Shown: positions 38,601-47,592, numbered from the stretch's first letter. The stretch: DNA of 64,000 bases from Streptomyces coeruleorubidus (GCF_008705135.1 NZ_CP023694.1:2542001-2606000), one strand, 5' to 3'. Numbers and translations are program-made. The notes: a model not told the origin generated them from the letters alone.

Positions 38601-38834
38601 ATCCGCCTGATCCAGGAGGCCCGCAAGAACAGCGGCCTCGACGTGGCCGACCGCATCGCACTGCGCTGGACCGCCACGGACCCGGCGACGGTCGCGGCGC
38701 TCACCGACCACGCCGGCCTGATCGCCGACGAGGTCCTGGCCACAGACTTCGCCGAAGGCGACGCGGACGACAGCTACGGGAACCCGTTCACGGACGAGGG
38801 CCTGACGCTGACGTTCCGTCTGCGCAAGGTGTAG
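35682..38834 (+). CDS. ileS: Isoleucyl-tRNA synthetase
   Basis: This 1,050-residue class I synthetase charges tRNA-Ile. The HIGH-type motif is the variant GMPGAHHIEAR near residue 57 and the KMSKS-type motif is K603-M-S-K-H. The editing domain lies between (WTTTPWTLVSNTAVAAHP), and two Cys pairs (CPRCG, CWRCH) lie in the insert. Length and the AHH variant fit the eukaryote-like second type of IleRS, which in other bacteria is less sensitive to mupirocin. Translation is controlled by the T-box leader; GGAGG is 10 bases before the ATG. A 19 bp hairpin ends the gene. Confidence 0.97.
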   Translation: MTSPTYRQVPAQVDLPALEHAVLDFWREQKIFAKSLEQSEGRPEWVFYEGPPTANGMPGAHHIEARVFKDVFPRFRTMRGYHVARKAGWDCHGLPVELAVEKELGFSGKQDIEAYGIAEFNAKCRESVTRHTDAFEELTTRMGYWTDLTEPYRTMDPEYIESVWWSLKEIFNKGLLAQDHRVAPWCPRCGTGLSDHELAQGYETVVDPSVFVRFPLTSGPLAGEAALLVWTTTPWTLVSNTAVAAHPEVTYVVATDGEEKLVVAEPLVAKALGEGWETTGQTFTGAELERWTYQRPFELVEFPETEGGTHYVVNAEYVTTEDGTGLVHQSPAFGEDDLKVCRAYGLPVVNPVRPDGTFEEDVPLVGGVFFKKADEKLTEDLQQRGLLFKHIPYEHSYPHCWRCHTALLYYAQPSWYIRTTEVKDRLLAENENTNWFPDTVKNGRYGDWLNNNIDWALSRNRYWGTPLPIWRCEDDHLTCVGSLTELTELTGTDQSGLDPHRPFIDGVTFACPQEGCGQTATRVPEVIDAWYDSGSMPFAQWGYPYKNKEIFEARYPAQFICEAIDQTRGWFYTLMAVGTLVFDKSSYENVVCLGHILAEDGRKMSKHLGNTLEPIPLMDRHGADAVRWFMAAGGSPWAARRVGHGTIQEVVRKTLLTYWNTVAFQALYARTSGWAPSEADPAPADRPVLDRWLLSELHALTDQVTQALDAYDTQRAGKLLSAFVDDLSNWYVRRSRRRFWQGDKAALRTLHEVVETVTQLMAPLTPFITERVWQDLIVPVTPGAPESVHLSTWPEADLTAIDPELSRQMVLVRRLVELGRATRAESGVKTRQPLSRALIAATGFETLGSELRTQITEELNVESLATLSEVGGSLVDTTAKANFRALGKRFGKRVQDVAKAVANADAAALSLALREGTASVEVDGETVTLAPDEVIITETPREGWSVASDSGATVALDLEITEELRRAGLARDAIRLIQEARKNSGLDVADRIALRWTATDPATVAALTDHAGLIADEVLATDFAEGDADDSYGNPFTDEGLTLTFRLRKV

Positions 38835-38851
38835 CCACAGGGGCCCACAGG

Positions 38852-38898
38852 CCGAAGGCCCGGACCCGCCAAAGATCTTGGTGGGTCCGGGCCTTCGG
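38852..38898. terminator. ileS terminator
   Basis: A 19 bp stem (38852-38870 with 38880-38898) with one G-T wobble and a nine-base loop AAAGATCTT begins 17 bases past the ileS stop. Confidence 0.85.
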
Positions 38899-38909
38899 CG
38901 TTGCGTACG

Positions 38910-38960
38910 CACGAACGCGGTTACGCACCCACGAACACGGGTGCTGTGCGCACGAACACG
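38910..38960 (+). repeat. Three spaced copies of CACGAAC(G/A)CG
   Basis: Ten-base copies start at 38910, 38930 and 38951, a spacing of 20-21 bases or about two helical turns, between the ileS and divIVA terminators. Confidence 0.6.
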
Positions 38961-38970
38961 CAGCGGCAAA

Positions 38971-39007
38971 AGGGCGGGGCCCCGGGATCAACCCGGGGCC
39001 CCGCCCT
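38971..39007. terminator. divIVA terminator
   Basis: A perfect 16 bp stem (38971-38986 with 38992-39007) over the loop ATCAA lies 43 bases past the divIVA stop. On the minus strand it is followed by TTTT, as in an intrinsic terminator. Confidence 0.85.
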
Positions 39008-39050
39008 GAACGCTGCCGACGTCTAGGCCGTACTACTGGCCATCAGGCCG

Positions 39051-40178
39051 TCAGTTGTCGTCCTCGTCGATCAGGAAGCCTCGCATGGGCGAGGGCGCCT
39101 GGCCCATCGGCGACGGGCCCTGCGGACGCACCGGCGCCATGGGCTGGGTCATCGCCGGGGACATCTGCTGCTGACCGCCGTAGGACGGACCGGACTGCGA
39201 GGGACCGCCGCCCATCGTCTGGTTGCCACCGCCGTAGGACGGGGCGCTCGCGCCGGCCGGTGCCATGGAAGGCGCCGGGGACGGCGGGAGGGACGCGGTC
39301 GCCGGAGTACGCGGCGGGGCCAGCGAGTCGTCGGCCTGGGTCTCCAGCTGACGCAGCTGCGACTCCAGGTACGACTTCAGGCGCGTGCGGTACTCGCGCT
39401 CGAAGCCGCGCAGGTCCTCGACCTTGCGCTCCAGCGTGGCGCGGGCGGACTCCAGGGAGCCCATCGCGACGCGGTGCTTCTCCTGCGCGTCCCGCTCCAG
39501 GGCATCGGCCTTGGCACGGGCGTCACGCTCCAGACCCTCGGCACGCGAACGCGCCTCGCCGACGATCTTGTTGGCTTCGGAACGGGCCTCGGCGATCGCC
39601 TGGTCGGCGGTCTGCTGGGCCAGCGAGAGGACACGGGCGGCGCTGTCGCCACCGGGGCCTCCCTGACCGGGGCCGCCCATCGGACCGCCCATGGGGCCGC
39701 CCATCGGACCACCCATCTGCTGCTGCATGGGGGGCTGGCCCATCGGGCCGGGACCGCCCGGACCCTGGCCCATCGGGCCGGGACCCTGCGGGCCACCCTG
39801 ACCGCCGGGACCGGCGGGCAGCTGCGGGGCACCGCTCGGCAGCTGGGGCGGACCACCCATGGGGCCACCCATCTGCTGCTGCGGCGGGCCCGATATGCCG
39901 GCGGGTACGGGACCACCTGGACCGCGCATGCCCTGCTGCTGCTGTTGCTGCTGCTGATCCTGCTGCTCGGGAGGCTTGCGCATGTTCTGCTGATTCTGGG
40001 CAGCAGCGCGCGTGGCCGCGGCCAGCTTGGCGCGCAGGTCCTCGTTCTCGCGGAGCAGGCGGGTCAGTTCGGCTTCGACCTCGTCGAGGAAGGCATCGAC
40101 CTCGTCCTCGTCATAGCCTTCTCGGAGGCGGACGGTCGTGAACTGCTTGTTCCGCACGTCCTCGGGGGTCAACGGCAT
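39051..40178 (-). CDS. divIVA: DivIVA polar growth scaffold (Wag31)
   Basis: This 375-residue protein marks curved membrane at hyphal tips and directs apical wall growth. The N-terminal membrane-binding domain is [18 protein letters not shown] and continues into a coiled coil ([17 protein letters not shown]). Residues about 70-180 are a Gln-, Pro-, Gly- and Met-rich insert with an eight-Gln tract and repeated GGPMGGP units. The second coiled coil spans about 190-285. The tail is Pro/Ser/Gln-rich, ending [10 protein letters not shown]. The insert is typical of Streptomyces DivIVA. The ATG at 40178 follows GAGGTG. It is the last gene of the division cluster and is followed by a strong terminator. 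Confidence 0.95.
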   Translation of the reverse strand: MPLTPEDVRNKQFTTVRLREGYDEDEVDAFLDEVEAELTRLLRENEDLRAKLAAATRAAAQNQQNMRKPPEQQDQQQQQQQQGMRGPGGPVPAGISGPPQQQMGGPMGGPPQLPSGAPQLPAGPGGQGGPQGPGPMGQGPGGPGPMGQPPMQQQMGGPMGGPMGGPMGGPGQGGPGGDSAARVLSLAQQTADQAIAEARSEANKIVGEARSRAEGLERDARAKADALERDAQEKHRVAMGSLESARATLERKVEDLRGFEREYRTRLKSYLESQLRQLETQADDSLAPPRTPATASLPPSPAPSMAPAGASAPSYGGGNQTMGGGPSQSGPSYGGQQQMSPAMTQPMAPVRPQGPSPMGQAPSPMRGFLIDEDDN

Positions 40179-40231
40179 CTCTTCACCTCAACGTAGTCGT
40201 CGGCATTCGGCAAGACCGTAGTTCACATCGC

Positions 40232-40516
40232 TCACAGCCGGCTCACGATCGAGATCAGGATGTAGACGATGATCATCAGCACGAAGAAGGACAGGTCGAG
40301 CGCCACGCCCCCGAGACGCAGCGGCGGAATGAACCGCCGCAGAAGCTTGAGCGGTGGATCCGTGACAGTGTAGGTGGCCTCCAGAACGACCACCATCGCC
40401 TTGCCTGGTTGCCATGAGCGGGCGAACTGGAAGACGTAGTCCATGACCAACCGGAAGATGAGCACGATGAGGAAGCACATCAGCGCGATGTAGACGACAT
40501 CCAAAACCACGCTCAT
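40232..40516 (-). CDS. YggT family membrane protein
   Basis: This 94-residue protein has two membrane helices, about 5-30 and 70-92, and the YggT pattern TDPPLKLLRRFIPPLRLGGVALDLS between them. YggT proteins lie beside sepF in many Gram-positive bacteria and are linked to division or osmotic tolerance, without a defined biochemical role. The ATG at 40516 has GAGG close by. It is flanked by sepF and divIVA with gaps of about 55 bases. Confidence 0.9.
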   Translation of the reverse strand: MSVVLDVVYIALMCFLIVLIFRLVMDYVFQFARSWQPGKAMVVVLEATYTVTDPPLKLLRRFIPPLRLGGVALDLSFFVLMIIVYILISIVSRL

Positions 40517-40575
40517 GACCTCTTGCTTCCCTCTCCCCTGTGCCCTGCTGTTGCTGCTGTTTCCGGTGTTACGTC

Positions 40576-41217
40576 TCAGCTCTGGTTGAAGAACCCGCCC
40601 TCTGCGATGCGGGCCTTGTCCTCCGCCGTGACATCGACGTTAGCAGGCGACAACAGGAACACCTTCTGCGTCACCCGCTCGATACTGCCGTGAAGACCAA
40701 ACACCAAACCAGCCGCAAAGTCGACAAGTCGCTTCGCGTCTGTGTCATCCATCTCAGTCAGATTCATGATCACCGGGGTGCCTTCACGGAAGTGTTCCCC
40801 GATGGTACGGGCCTCGTTGTAGGTCCGTGGGTGGAGCGTGGTGATCCGGTAAGGCTCTCGTTCGGACACGACCTTGGGCATGATCACCGGTGCGTTCTTC
40901 TCCAGACTTGCGCGTTCTTGTGTGATGGATGCCACGGGCGCGATGCGCGCCGGGCGGCCGGATTCCGCGGGTAGCGAAGCGGAACGGGCGGCCGGTTCAC
41001 GAGGTGCGGGCGGCTGTACGACTCGTACCTCTTCGTCCCTTTGGGGCTGATGTGAGGCATGCGGCTGGTGGGACGGCTCGTGCCGTCGGTGGTCCCGCTC
41101 GGGCTCCGGGTCCAGTTCTGGTTCGAAGTCGTCGTCGGGGTCAAATCCGCGGCCGTCGTACCCATCGTCCTCCACGAGGCCGAGGTAGACCGCCATCTTG
41201 CGCATCGCGCCGGCCAT
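40576..41217 (-). CDS. sepF: SepF, FtsZ-associated division protein
   Basis: This 213-residue protein binds FtsZ filaments and, by its N-terminal amphipathic helix ([17 protein letters not shown]), the membrane. It is the usual membrane anchor in actinobacteria, which lack FtsA. An acidic, His-rich linker (about 25-95) leads to the C-terminal DUF552 domain ([28 protein letters not shown], then [16 protein letters not shown]). The ATG at 41217 has GGAGG nine bases ahead. The open frame extends to 41307, but the better start is 41217. Confidence 0.95.
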   Translation of the reverse strand: MAGAMRKMAVYLGLVEDDGYDGRGFDPDDDFEPELDPEPERDHRRHEPSHQPHASHQPQRDEEVRVVQPPAPREPAARSASLPAESGRPARIAPVASITQERASLEKNAPVIMPKVVSEREPYRITTLHPRTYNEARTIGEHFREGTPVIMNLTEMDDTDAKRLVDFAAGLVFGLHGSIERVTQKVFLLSPANVDVTAEDKARIAEGGFFNQS

Positions 41218-41346
41218 GCTCTGAGTCCTCCGCTCTGTGGTGGATCGGCTGACGACTGCCAAGTGCCCGCGATCCACGTGGTCCTTGAATCCGCCTTTCG
41301 GCGGCAATGACCATATTTTCTGCTGTGGTCCGACTTCTTGGCGACG

Positions 41347-42066
41347 TTACCCGAGCCTGGGGCGGACTCCGAGTACCGCGCTGCCGACGCGCACATGTGT
41401 CGCTCCGGCCGCCACGGCCTGTTCGAGGTCCGCACTCATCCCTGCCGAGACCATGGTGGCAGCCGGATGACTCCGGCGCAGGTCGGTGGACAAATCCATC
41501 AACCGCCCGAAGGCCGCCTGTTCGCGTCCCGCGTACTCCCCGGTGAGCGGTGCGACGGTCATCAGTCCGCCGAGTCGCAGCCCCGGTGCTTCCGCGACGA
41601 GGGCGGCCAACTCTTCGATTCCCGCGGGCGCGACGCCACCCCGCTCGCCCCGCGCGCTCTCGCCGGCGTCGAGTGCGACCTGGATGAGACACCCCAGCTC
41701 CCGCCCGGCCCGGACGGCCTCCTTCGACAGAGCTGTGACGAGCTTGGAACGATCGACGGACTGCACGAAGTCCGCGTAACCGGCCACGGATCGCACCTTG
41801 TTGGTCTGGAGTTGACCGACAAAATGCCAAGTAAGGGGCAGATCCGCGCAGGCGGCGGCCTTCGGTGCCGCGTCCTGGTCGCGGTTCTCGGCGACGTGCC
41901 GCACGCCGAGTTCCGAGAGGATCCGCACATCGGTCGCGGGGTAGGTCTTGGTGACCACGATCAGGGTCACCTCTTCGTGCCCCCGCCCCGCGGCCGCACA
42001 GGCGTCGGCGATGCGACGCTCAACTTTCGCCAGATTTGCGGCGAGTTCGTCCTTGCGGTCCGTCAT
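41347..42066 (-). CDS. PLP homeostasis protein, YggS family
   Basis: This 239-residue TIM-barrel protein binds pyridoxal phosphate on K40 (LIVVTKTYPATD). WHFVGQLQTNK and SAGMSADLEQAV are family motifs. YggS-type proteins keep cofactor and amino acid pools balanced and have no known enzymatic reaction. The ATG at 42066 is 6 bases after the pgeF stop. Its place between ftsZ and sepF is conserved in Gram-positive bacteria. Confidence 0.94.
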   Translation of the reverse strand: MTDRKDELAANLAKVERRIADACAAAGRGHEEVTLIVVTKTYPATDVRILSELGVRHVAENRDQDAAPKAAACADLPLTWHFVGQLQTNKVRSVAGYADFVQSVDRSKLVTALSKEAVRAGRELGCLIQVALDAGESARGERGGVAPAGIEELAALVAEAPGLRLGGLMTVAPLTGEYAGREQAAFGRLMDLSTDLRRSHPAATMVSAGMSADLEQAVAAGATHVRVGSAVLGVRPRLG

Positions 42067-42072
42067 GTCCTA

Positions 42073-42804
42073 TCAGTCCAGCCACACATAGCCCGCGAGC
42101 CGACCGGTCGTGCGGTCGCGGCGGTACGAGAAGTGATCCTCCGACTCCAGCGTGCACACCGGCGACTGCGCCCGGTCACGCACCCCGAGCCGTTCCAGTT
42201 GGGCGTGCACTCCCGCGCTCACGTCGACCGCCGGTGTGCCCCAACTCGTCTCGGCGTACGCCGCCGGCTCGATGGCGGACACCTCGGCACGCATCGCCTC
42301 GGGCACCTCGTAACACCGGCCGCACACGGTGGGCCCGGTGCGGGCGACGATCCGGGAGGGCTCGGCGCCCAGGTCCGTCATCGCGCGTAGCGCGGCCGGG
42401 ACGACTCCGGCGATCATGCCGGGGCGGCCCGCGTGGGCCGCGGCGGCGATTCCGGCGACGGGATCGGCGAGCAGTACCGGCACGCAGTCGGCGGTGAGCA
42501 CGGCGAGGGCGAGCCCCCGCCGCGTCGTGACGATCGCGTCGACCGACGGGATCCCGGAGGAAGATCCCCACGGCCCGTCCACCACCGCCACGTCGGCCCC
42601 GTGCACCTGGTTCATCCAGACCACCCGGTCCGGCTCGACGCCCAGGGACTTCGCGGCCAGTTCGCGGTTGGCGCGTACGGCGCCGGGGTCGTCACCGACC
42701 GCCCCGCCGAGATTGAGCTCCTCATACGGAGCGGCGCTCACCCCGCCCCACCGGTCGGTGAAGGCGAAGTGGGCGCCGCTCACGCTTTCGCGCTGTCCTA
42801 TCAC
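42073..42804 (-). CDS. pgeF: Multicopper polyphenol oxidase / peptidoglycan editing factor
   Basis: This 243-residue YfiH/DUF152 protein has the metal-site residues His in NQVHGADVAVVDG, Cys in LTADCVPVLLAD and His in AAHAGRPGM. Such proteins were first described as laccases; in E. coli the YfiH homologue removes wrong residues from peptidoglycan precursors, which suits its place beside ftsZ. Which activity holds here is open. The start is GTG at 42804, 10 bases after the ftsZ stop. Confidence 0.88.
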   Translation of the reverse strand: MIGQRESVSGAHFAFTDRWGGVSAAPYEELNLGGAVGDDPGAVRANRELAAKSLGVEPDRVVWMNQVHGADVAVVDGPWGSSSGIPSVDAIVTTRRGLALAVLTADCVPVLLADPVAGIAAAAHAGRPGMIAGVVPAALRAMTDLGAEPSRIVARTGPTVCGRCYEVPEAMRAEVSAIEPAAYAETSWGTPAVDVSAGVHAQLERLGVRDRAQSPVCTLESEDHFSYRRDRTTGRLAGYVWLD

Positions 42805-42814
42805 GTCAGAAGGA

Positions 42815-44008
42815 TCACTTGAGGAAGTCCGGTACGTCCAGTTCCTCGGCCGCGCTGTCCGAGTAGGTCCGCGGCGCCGGCGGGACCGGCGGGGCGACCG
42901 GGATGTCCTCGACCGGCTTCGGAGCGGGCTCCGGGTCCTCCTTCGGGGTCACGCTGCCGAGCGAACCGAAGGACGGGCGGCTCTCGGTCTGCCGCGCCGG
43001 GGCCGGCTCCTCGCGCTTGACCGAGGACGAGCCGAGGACGTTGTCCCGCTTGGAGGGCGGCTGGCCGCCGTCGAAGCCGGCCGCGATCACGGTGACCCTG
43101 ACCTCGTCGCCCAGGGCGTCGTCGATCACCGCGCCGAAGATGATGTTGGCCTCGGGGTGGGCGGCCTCGCTCACCAGCTGGGCGGCCTCGTTGATCTCGA
43201 ACAGACCGAGGTCCGAGCCACCGGAGATCGAGAGCAGCACACCGCGGGCGCCGTCGATGGACGCCTCCAGCAGCGGCGAGGAGATCGCCATCTCGGCGGC
43301 GGCCACCGCGCGGTCGTCGCCGCGGGCGGAGCCGATGCCCATCAGGGCCGAGCCGGCCTCGGACATGACCGACTTGACGTCGGCGAAGTCGAGGTTGATG
43401 AGGCCCGGGGTGGTGATGAGGTCGGTGATGCCCTGGACACCGGAGAGCAGGACCTGGTCGGCCGACTTGAAGGCGTCCAGCACCGAGACCTGGCGGTCCG
43501 AGATGGACAGCAGCCGGTCGTTCGGGATGACGATGAGGGTGTCGACCTCTTCGCGGAGCTCGGCGATGCCGTCCTCGGCCTGGTTCGCGCGGCGCCGTCC
43601 CTCGAAGGTGAACGGGCGCGTCACCACGCCGATGGTGAGGGCACCGAGCGAGCGGGCGATGTTGGCCACGACGGGCGCGCCGCCGGTGCCGGTGCCGCCG
43701 CCTTCACCGGCTGTCACGAAGACCATGTCGGCCCCCTTGAGGACCTCCTCGATCTCCTCGCGGTGGTCCTCGGCGGCCTTGCGGCCCACGGCCGGGTTGG
43801 CTCCGGCGCCGAGTCCGCGGGTGAGTTCACGGCCGACGTCCAGCTTGACGTCGGCGTCGCTCATCAACAGAGCTTGCGCGTCGGTGTTGATGGCGATGAA
43901 CTCGACGCCCTTGAGACCGACCTCGATCATCCGGTTGATGGCATTGACACCACCGCCGCCGACACCGATGACTTTGATGACTGCGAGGTAGTTCTGCGGT
44001 GCTGCCAC
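42815..44008 (-). CDS. ftsZ: Cell division GTPase FtsZ
   Basis: This 397-residue tubulin homologue forms the sporulation and vegetative septal rings. The nucleotide motifs are [29 protein letters not shown] and the T7 loop [12 protein letters not shown] disordered linker rich in Pro and Glu (about 320-385) leads to the C-terminal peptide ELDVPDFLK that binds partners such as SepF and FtsW. The start is GTG at 44008, nine bases after GAGAGG. The 288-base upstream region has its own promoter features. Confidence 0.98.
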   Translation of the reverse strand: MAAPQNYLAVIKVIGVGGGGVNAINRMIEVGLKGVEFIAINTDAQALLMSDADVKLDVGRELTRGLGAGANPAVGRKAAEDHREEIEEVLKGADMVFVTAGEGGGTGTGGAPVVANIARSLGALTIGVVTRPFTFEGRRRANQAEDGIAELREEVDTLIVIPNDRLLSISDRQVSVLDAFKSADQVLLSGVQGITDLITTPGLINLDFADVKSVMSEAGSALMGIGSARGDDRAVAAAEMAISSPLLEASIDGARGVLLSISGGSDLGLFEINEAAQLVSEAAHPEANIIFGAVIDDALGDEVRVTVIAAGFDGGQPPSKRDNVLGSSSVKREEPAPARQTESRPSFGSLGSVTPKEDPEPAPKPVEDIPVAPPVPPAPRTYSDSAAEELDVPDFLK

Positions 44009-44115
44009 GTCGAAGGCCTCTCGCCTCGAGTTACGTGTCGCCGAATCACCGTGGCGCGCTGCGCCCCGCGACCCGACGACTGATGCCGAATGGGACGGTC
44101 CGTATCGCCGACCCG

Positions 44116-44157
44116 AACCCTAACCCTGAAGTTTAGGGTTACCAGTGTGTCTGTTCC
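44116..44157 (-). promoter_or_regulatory. ftsZ upstream promoter with GACAC motif and hairpin
   Basis: On the minus strand GGAACA (44157-44152) and TAAACT (44135-44130), 16 bases apart, form a candidate promoter. GACAC (44151-44147), the established core of WhiA sites, lies between them. AACCCTAA (44116-44123) can pair with TTAGGGTT (44133-44140), and alternatively TAACCCT with AGGGTTA, so the same bases can fold in two ways. Developmental control of ftsZ by WhiA is known in Streptomyces; use of these exact bases is inferred. Confidence 0.5.
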
Positions 44158-44296
44158 TTGGACTCTTCTGAACAGGACACTAAGTCGACAAGTGGCGCAC
44201 GTTCAACGAACACGCCGAACCTCCCGTTTTTCTTTTCACCCTATGTGATCAGCCGTAGCACTGCCCAACCAGGGTGCTGGCCTGCGCGGATGTGCG

Positions 44297-45091
44297 TCAA
44301 CTCCCTGATGACGCAGGCGCGGTGGGAACACTCACGTCGAAGTACCGCGCGCCGGGTGAGGCTTTCATCAGGGCGGTGAGTGTACGGGCCTTCGCGGCGC
44401 CCTTCTCGCTGCTTCCCCAGACGACCGTACGGCCGTCCCTCAACTCCAGCGAGATGTCGTCGTAGGAACGGACCTTGACGGTCCGTGTGTCGCGCGCGAC
44501 GGCGGCCGGAACCGCACGGGCGACGCCGACCGCCTCGCGCACCAGCCGGGACTCGCCGAAGCGGCGCAGGCTCGCGGCGGCGGAGCTGGACCGGGAGAGC
44601 GTCAATTCCAGTGCGGGCACGCCTTTCGGCGCCCTGGAAACCGTGGCGAATCGGACACCTTCATCGTCCACTTCGATGAACTTTCGGCCCTTTTGGACAA
44701 TCAGAACCGGAGTCCGCTCGACCACTTTCAGGTCGATTCCATGAGGCCAGGAACGGACCACGTCAACCGAGTCAATTCGGGGCAATTTCTGGCGCAGTCT
44801 CGTCTCGATCGCATCGGTGTCGACGGAAATCAGCGGCTCCCCGAGGGGGACGTCGGCGGCCGCCTCGACCTGAGCCGGCGTCAGCACCCGTGTGCCCGAC
44901 ACGGAGACCTGCTCGGCGCGCAGCCACTCGGAGCCGTAGAACAGCCACACCGTCGGGATGCCGAGGAACACCAGGACGAGACCCAGGATGACGATGGCGC
45001 GAAGCCGGGCCCGCCTCGACCGCAGGCGGGGCGGCGGGCTGGACGATTCCTGCTGGCGTTGACCGCGCTCGGCGGTGGTCGATCCGGCCAC
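44297..45091 (-). CDS. ftsQ: Cell division protein FtsQ
   Basis: This 264-residue protein has a cytoplasmic basic N-terminus (about 1-30), one membrane helix (about 32-54), the POTRA domain (EQVSVSGTRVLTPAQVEAAA) and an extracytoplasmic FtsQ domain. It links FtsL/FtsB and FtsZ-side proteins with the septal synthases. The start is GTG at 45091 (VAGSTTAERG), 26 bases past murG; GGGGAG is unusually close to it. No murC gene separates ftsQ from murG. Confidence 0.93.
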   Translation of the reverse strand: MAGSTTAERGQRQQESSSPPPRLRSRRARLRAIVILGLVLVFLGIPTVWLFYGSEWLRAEQVSVSGTRVLTPAQVEAAADVPLGEPLISVDTDAIETRLRQKLPRIDSVDVVRSWPHGIDLKVVERTPVLIVQKGRKFIEVDDEGVRFATVSRAPKGVPALELTLSRSSSAAASLRRFGESRLVREAVGVARAVPAAVARDTRTVKVRSYDDISLELRDGRTVVWGSSEKGAAKARTLTALMKASPGARYFDVSVPTAPASSGS

Positions 45092-45117
45092 GCTCCCCTG
45101 CCTTCCGTCATACAGTC

Positions 45118-46215
45118 CTAGCGGTGTGCACGAGCGGCGGCGATCGCCTCGTACACCATGCCGACGAGCAGGTCGTCGGCGTCCCGGCGGCCGAACTCGG
45201 CGGCGGCGCGGGACATCTGGTACAGCCGGTGCGGGTCGGCGAGCACGGGCAGGACGTTCTGCTGGACCCACTCGGGGGTCAGCTCCGCGTCGTCGACCAG
45301 CAGGCCGCCGCCGGCCTTGACCACCGGCTGGGCGTTGAGCCGCTGTTCGCCGTTGCCGATGGGCAGCGGGACGTAGGCGGCCGGGAGCCCGACGGCGGAG
45401 AGCTCGGCGACGGTCATCGCGCCCGCGCGGCACAGCATCATGTCGGCCGCGGCGTACGCGAGGTCCATCCGGTCCAGGTAACTTACCGGGATGTAGGGGG
45501 GCATTCCCGGCATCTGCTGGACGTGCGGCAGTTCGTTCTTCGGTCCGACCGCGTGCAGGATCTGGATTCCGGCCTGCTGGAGCCAGGGCGCGACCTGCTG
45601 GACGACCTCGTTCAGGCGGCGGGCGCCCTGGGAGCCGCCGGTGACCAGCAGCGTGGGCAGGTTCGGGTCGAGACCGAAGGCGGCCCGGGCCTCGGGGCGT
45701 ACGGCGGCCCGGTCCAGGGTGGCGATGGAGCGGCGCAGCGGGATGCCGATGTACCGGGCGTTACGCAGCTTGCTGTCCGGGGTGGAGACGGCGACCTGGC
45801 TGGCGTACCGCGAGCCGATCTTGTTGGCCAGTCCCGGGCGGGCGTTGGCCTCGTGGATGATGATCGGCACGCCGAGGCGCTTGGCCGCGAGGTAGCCGGG
45901 CAGGGCGACGTAGCCGCCGAAGCCGACCACGGCGTCCGCCTTGGTGCGCTCCAGGATCTGCTCGGTCGCCTTGATGGTGCCGCGCAGCCGGCCCGGGACG
46001 GTGATCAGCTCGGGGGTGGGCTTGCGCGGCAGCGGTACGGCCGGGATCAGCGCGAGTTCGTAGCCACGCTCGGGTACGAGACGTGTCTCCAGGCCTCGCT
46101 CCGTGCCCAGGGCCGTGATGCCCACGGACGGATCCTGCCTGCGCAGGGCATCCGCGAGGGCGAGCGCGGGCTCGATGTGGCCCGCGGTTCCTCCGCCGGC
46201 GAGTACGACATGCAC
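45118..46215 (-). CDS. murG: UDP-GlcNAc:lipid I N-acetylglucosaminyltransferase
   Basis: This 365-residue GT-B enzyme adds GlcNAc to lipid I to make lipid II on the inner face of the membrane. The glycine-rich loops are [17 protein letters not shown] and [14 protein letters not shown], and the UDP-GlcNAc site is [11 protein letters not shown] plus GNGEQRLNA. The start is GTG at 46215, six bases from the ftsW stop; the ribosome binding site is weak, so coupling to ftsW is likely. Confidence 0.97.
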   Translation of the reverse strand: MHVVLAGGGTAGHIEPALALADALRRQDPSVGITALGTERGLETRLVPERGYELALIPAVPLPRKPTPELITVPGRLRGTIKATEQILERTKADAVVGFGGYVALPGYLAAKRLGVPIIIHEANARPGLANKIGSRYASQVAVSTPDSKLRNARYIGIPLRRSIATLDRAAVRPEARAAFGLDPNLPTLLVTGGSQGARRLNEVVQQVAPWLQQAGIQILHAVGPKNELPHVQQMPGMPPYIPVSYLDRMDLAYAAADMMLCRAGAMTVAELSAVGLPAAYVPLPIGNGEQRLNAQPVVKAGGGLLVDDAELTPEWVQQNVLPVLADPHRLYQMSRAAAEFGRRDADDLLVGMVYEAIAAARAHR

Positions 46216-46221
46216 CGAAAT

Positions 46222-47586
46222 TCACCGCTCTCCGGACGAGCGCGCCGCCGAGGCGCGTCGTCGCATCGTGTTCCATCTCCGGGGACTCCGGCCGGAACCG
46301 GTTCCCCCAGCCCCCCGCTTTCTACCAAAGCGGGGTTGCCGCATCGCAAGCGCCGCCCGCGCAGCGGGCTCGTCGCGCGCGAAGGCGATCAGCAACCCGA
46401 TGGCGAACATGGTCGGCAGCAGGGCGGATCCCCCGTAGGAGAACAGCGGGAGGGGGACGCCGGCGATCGGCAGCAGACCGAGCACCGCACCGATGTTGAT
46501 CACGGCCTGGGCCGTGATCCAGGTGGTCACGCCTCCCGCGGCATACCTCACGAAGGGGTCCTCCGTGCGTCCGGCCACGCGGATACCCGCATAGCCTAGA
46601 GCCGCGAAGAGGGCGAGTACCGACAGCGTCCCCGCCAGGCCCAGTTCCTCACCGGTGACGGCGAAGATGAAGTCGGTGTGGGCTTCGGGGAGTTGGCCCC
46701 ATTTCTCCACACTCGCACCCAGTCCGGAACCGAAGATTCCGCCCGAGGCGAGGGCGTAGATGCCGTGCACGGCCTGCCAGCAGTCGACCGGGCCGGACTG
46801 GGGTTCGGTGGCGCCGAGGCACTGGAGGCGCGCCATGCGGTTGGGGCTGGTCTTGATGAGGATCAGGCCGAGTACGGCGGCGATCGACAGCACGCCGGCG
46901 AACAGCCGCGTGGGGGCGCCGGCCAGCCAGAGCAGGCCGAACAGGATGGCCGTGAGGATGATCGCGGTGCCCATGTCGCCGCCGATCATGATCAGACCGA
47001 GCAGCATGAAGGCGGCCGGGACCAGCGGCACCAGCATGTGCTTCCACTGGGTCAGCAGCTTCTTGTCCTGCTTACGGGCGAGCAGATCGGCGCCCCACAG
47101 CACGAGGGCGAGCTTGCCGAACTCGCTGGGCTGGATCTGGAAGGAGCCGCCGACCGCGATCCAGTTCTGGTTGCCGTTGACCGACACTCCTATCCCGGGG
47201 ATCTGCACCAGGGCCATGAGGAAGACGGCGCCGGCGAGGATCGGATAGGCCAGGGCGCGGTGCAGCTTCACGGGCATCCGGGATGCGGCGAACAGCAGCC
47301 CTGCGCCGATCACGGCGGCCAGCAGCTGCTTGCGGAAGAAGTACGAGCCCGGCAGCGACATCTGGAGCGCGGTGATCTGCGAGGCCGAGTAGACCATCAC
47401 CAGGCCCAGCACGGTGATCAGCAGACTGCCGCCGAAGATGAGGTAGTAGGCGGTCAGCGGCCGGTCCCAGCCCCTGCGCGCACGGGTGTAGAAGGCCAGG
47501 ACGCCGTTCTCACGGGCGAGCCGGGGCGTCGCGGTGCGCTTGGGCGTGCGTGGGACCGGAGGCCGTCCGGTGCGGCTGGTGGGCAT
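46222..47586 (-). CDS. ftsW: SEDS peptidoglycan polymerase FtsW
   Basis: This 454-residue protein has ten membrane helices within about 45-415 and polymerises lipid II with FtsI. SEDS motifs include NQNWIAVGGSFQIQPSE, GGIFGSGLGASVEKWGQLP and EAHTDFIFAVTGEELG, followed by FSYGGSALLPT. The N- and C-terminal tails are basic and disordered. The ATG at 47586 follows an in-frame TGA at 47593-47595, which ends a possible 28-residue leader ORF. Only a weak GGGG precedes the start. Confidence 0.96.
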   Translation of the reverse strand: MPTSRTGRPPVPRTPKRTATPRLARENGVLAFYTRARRGWDRPLTAYYLIFGGSLLITVLGLVMVYSASQITALQMSLPGSYFFRKQLLAAVIGAGLLFAASRMPVKLHRALAYPILAGAVFLMALVQIPGIGVSVNGNQNWIAVGGSFQIQPSEFGKLALVLWGADLLARKQDKKLLTQWKHMLVPLVPAAFMLLGLIMIGGDMGTAIILTAILFGLLWLAGAPTRLFAGVLSIAAVLGLILIKTSPNRMARLQCLGATEPQSGPVDCWQAVHGIYALASGGIFGSGLGASVEKWGQLPEAHTDFIFAVTGEELGLAGTLSVLALFAALGYAGIRVAGRTEDPFVRYAAGGVTTWITAQAVINIGAVLGLLPIAGVPLPLFSYGGSALLPTMFAIGLLIAFARDEPAARAALAMRQPRFGRKRGAGGTGSGRSPRRWNTMRRRASAARSSGER

Positions 47587-47592
47587 CGCCGC

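Noticed and set aside
35550..38969. A 1,139-codon open frame on the minus strand opposite ileS
   Set aside because: Shadow of ileS; composition is Val/Asp/Arg/Leu-rich without family features and it runs through the terminator and the T-box.
44111..44141. CCCTAACCCT-like telomeric look upstream of ftsZ
   Set aside because: It is a single inverted repeat in a promoter, deep inside core chromosome, not a repeat array.
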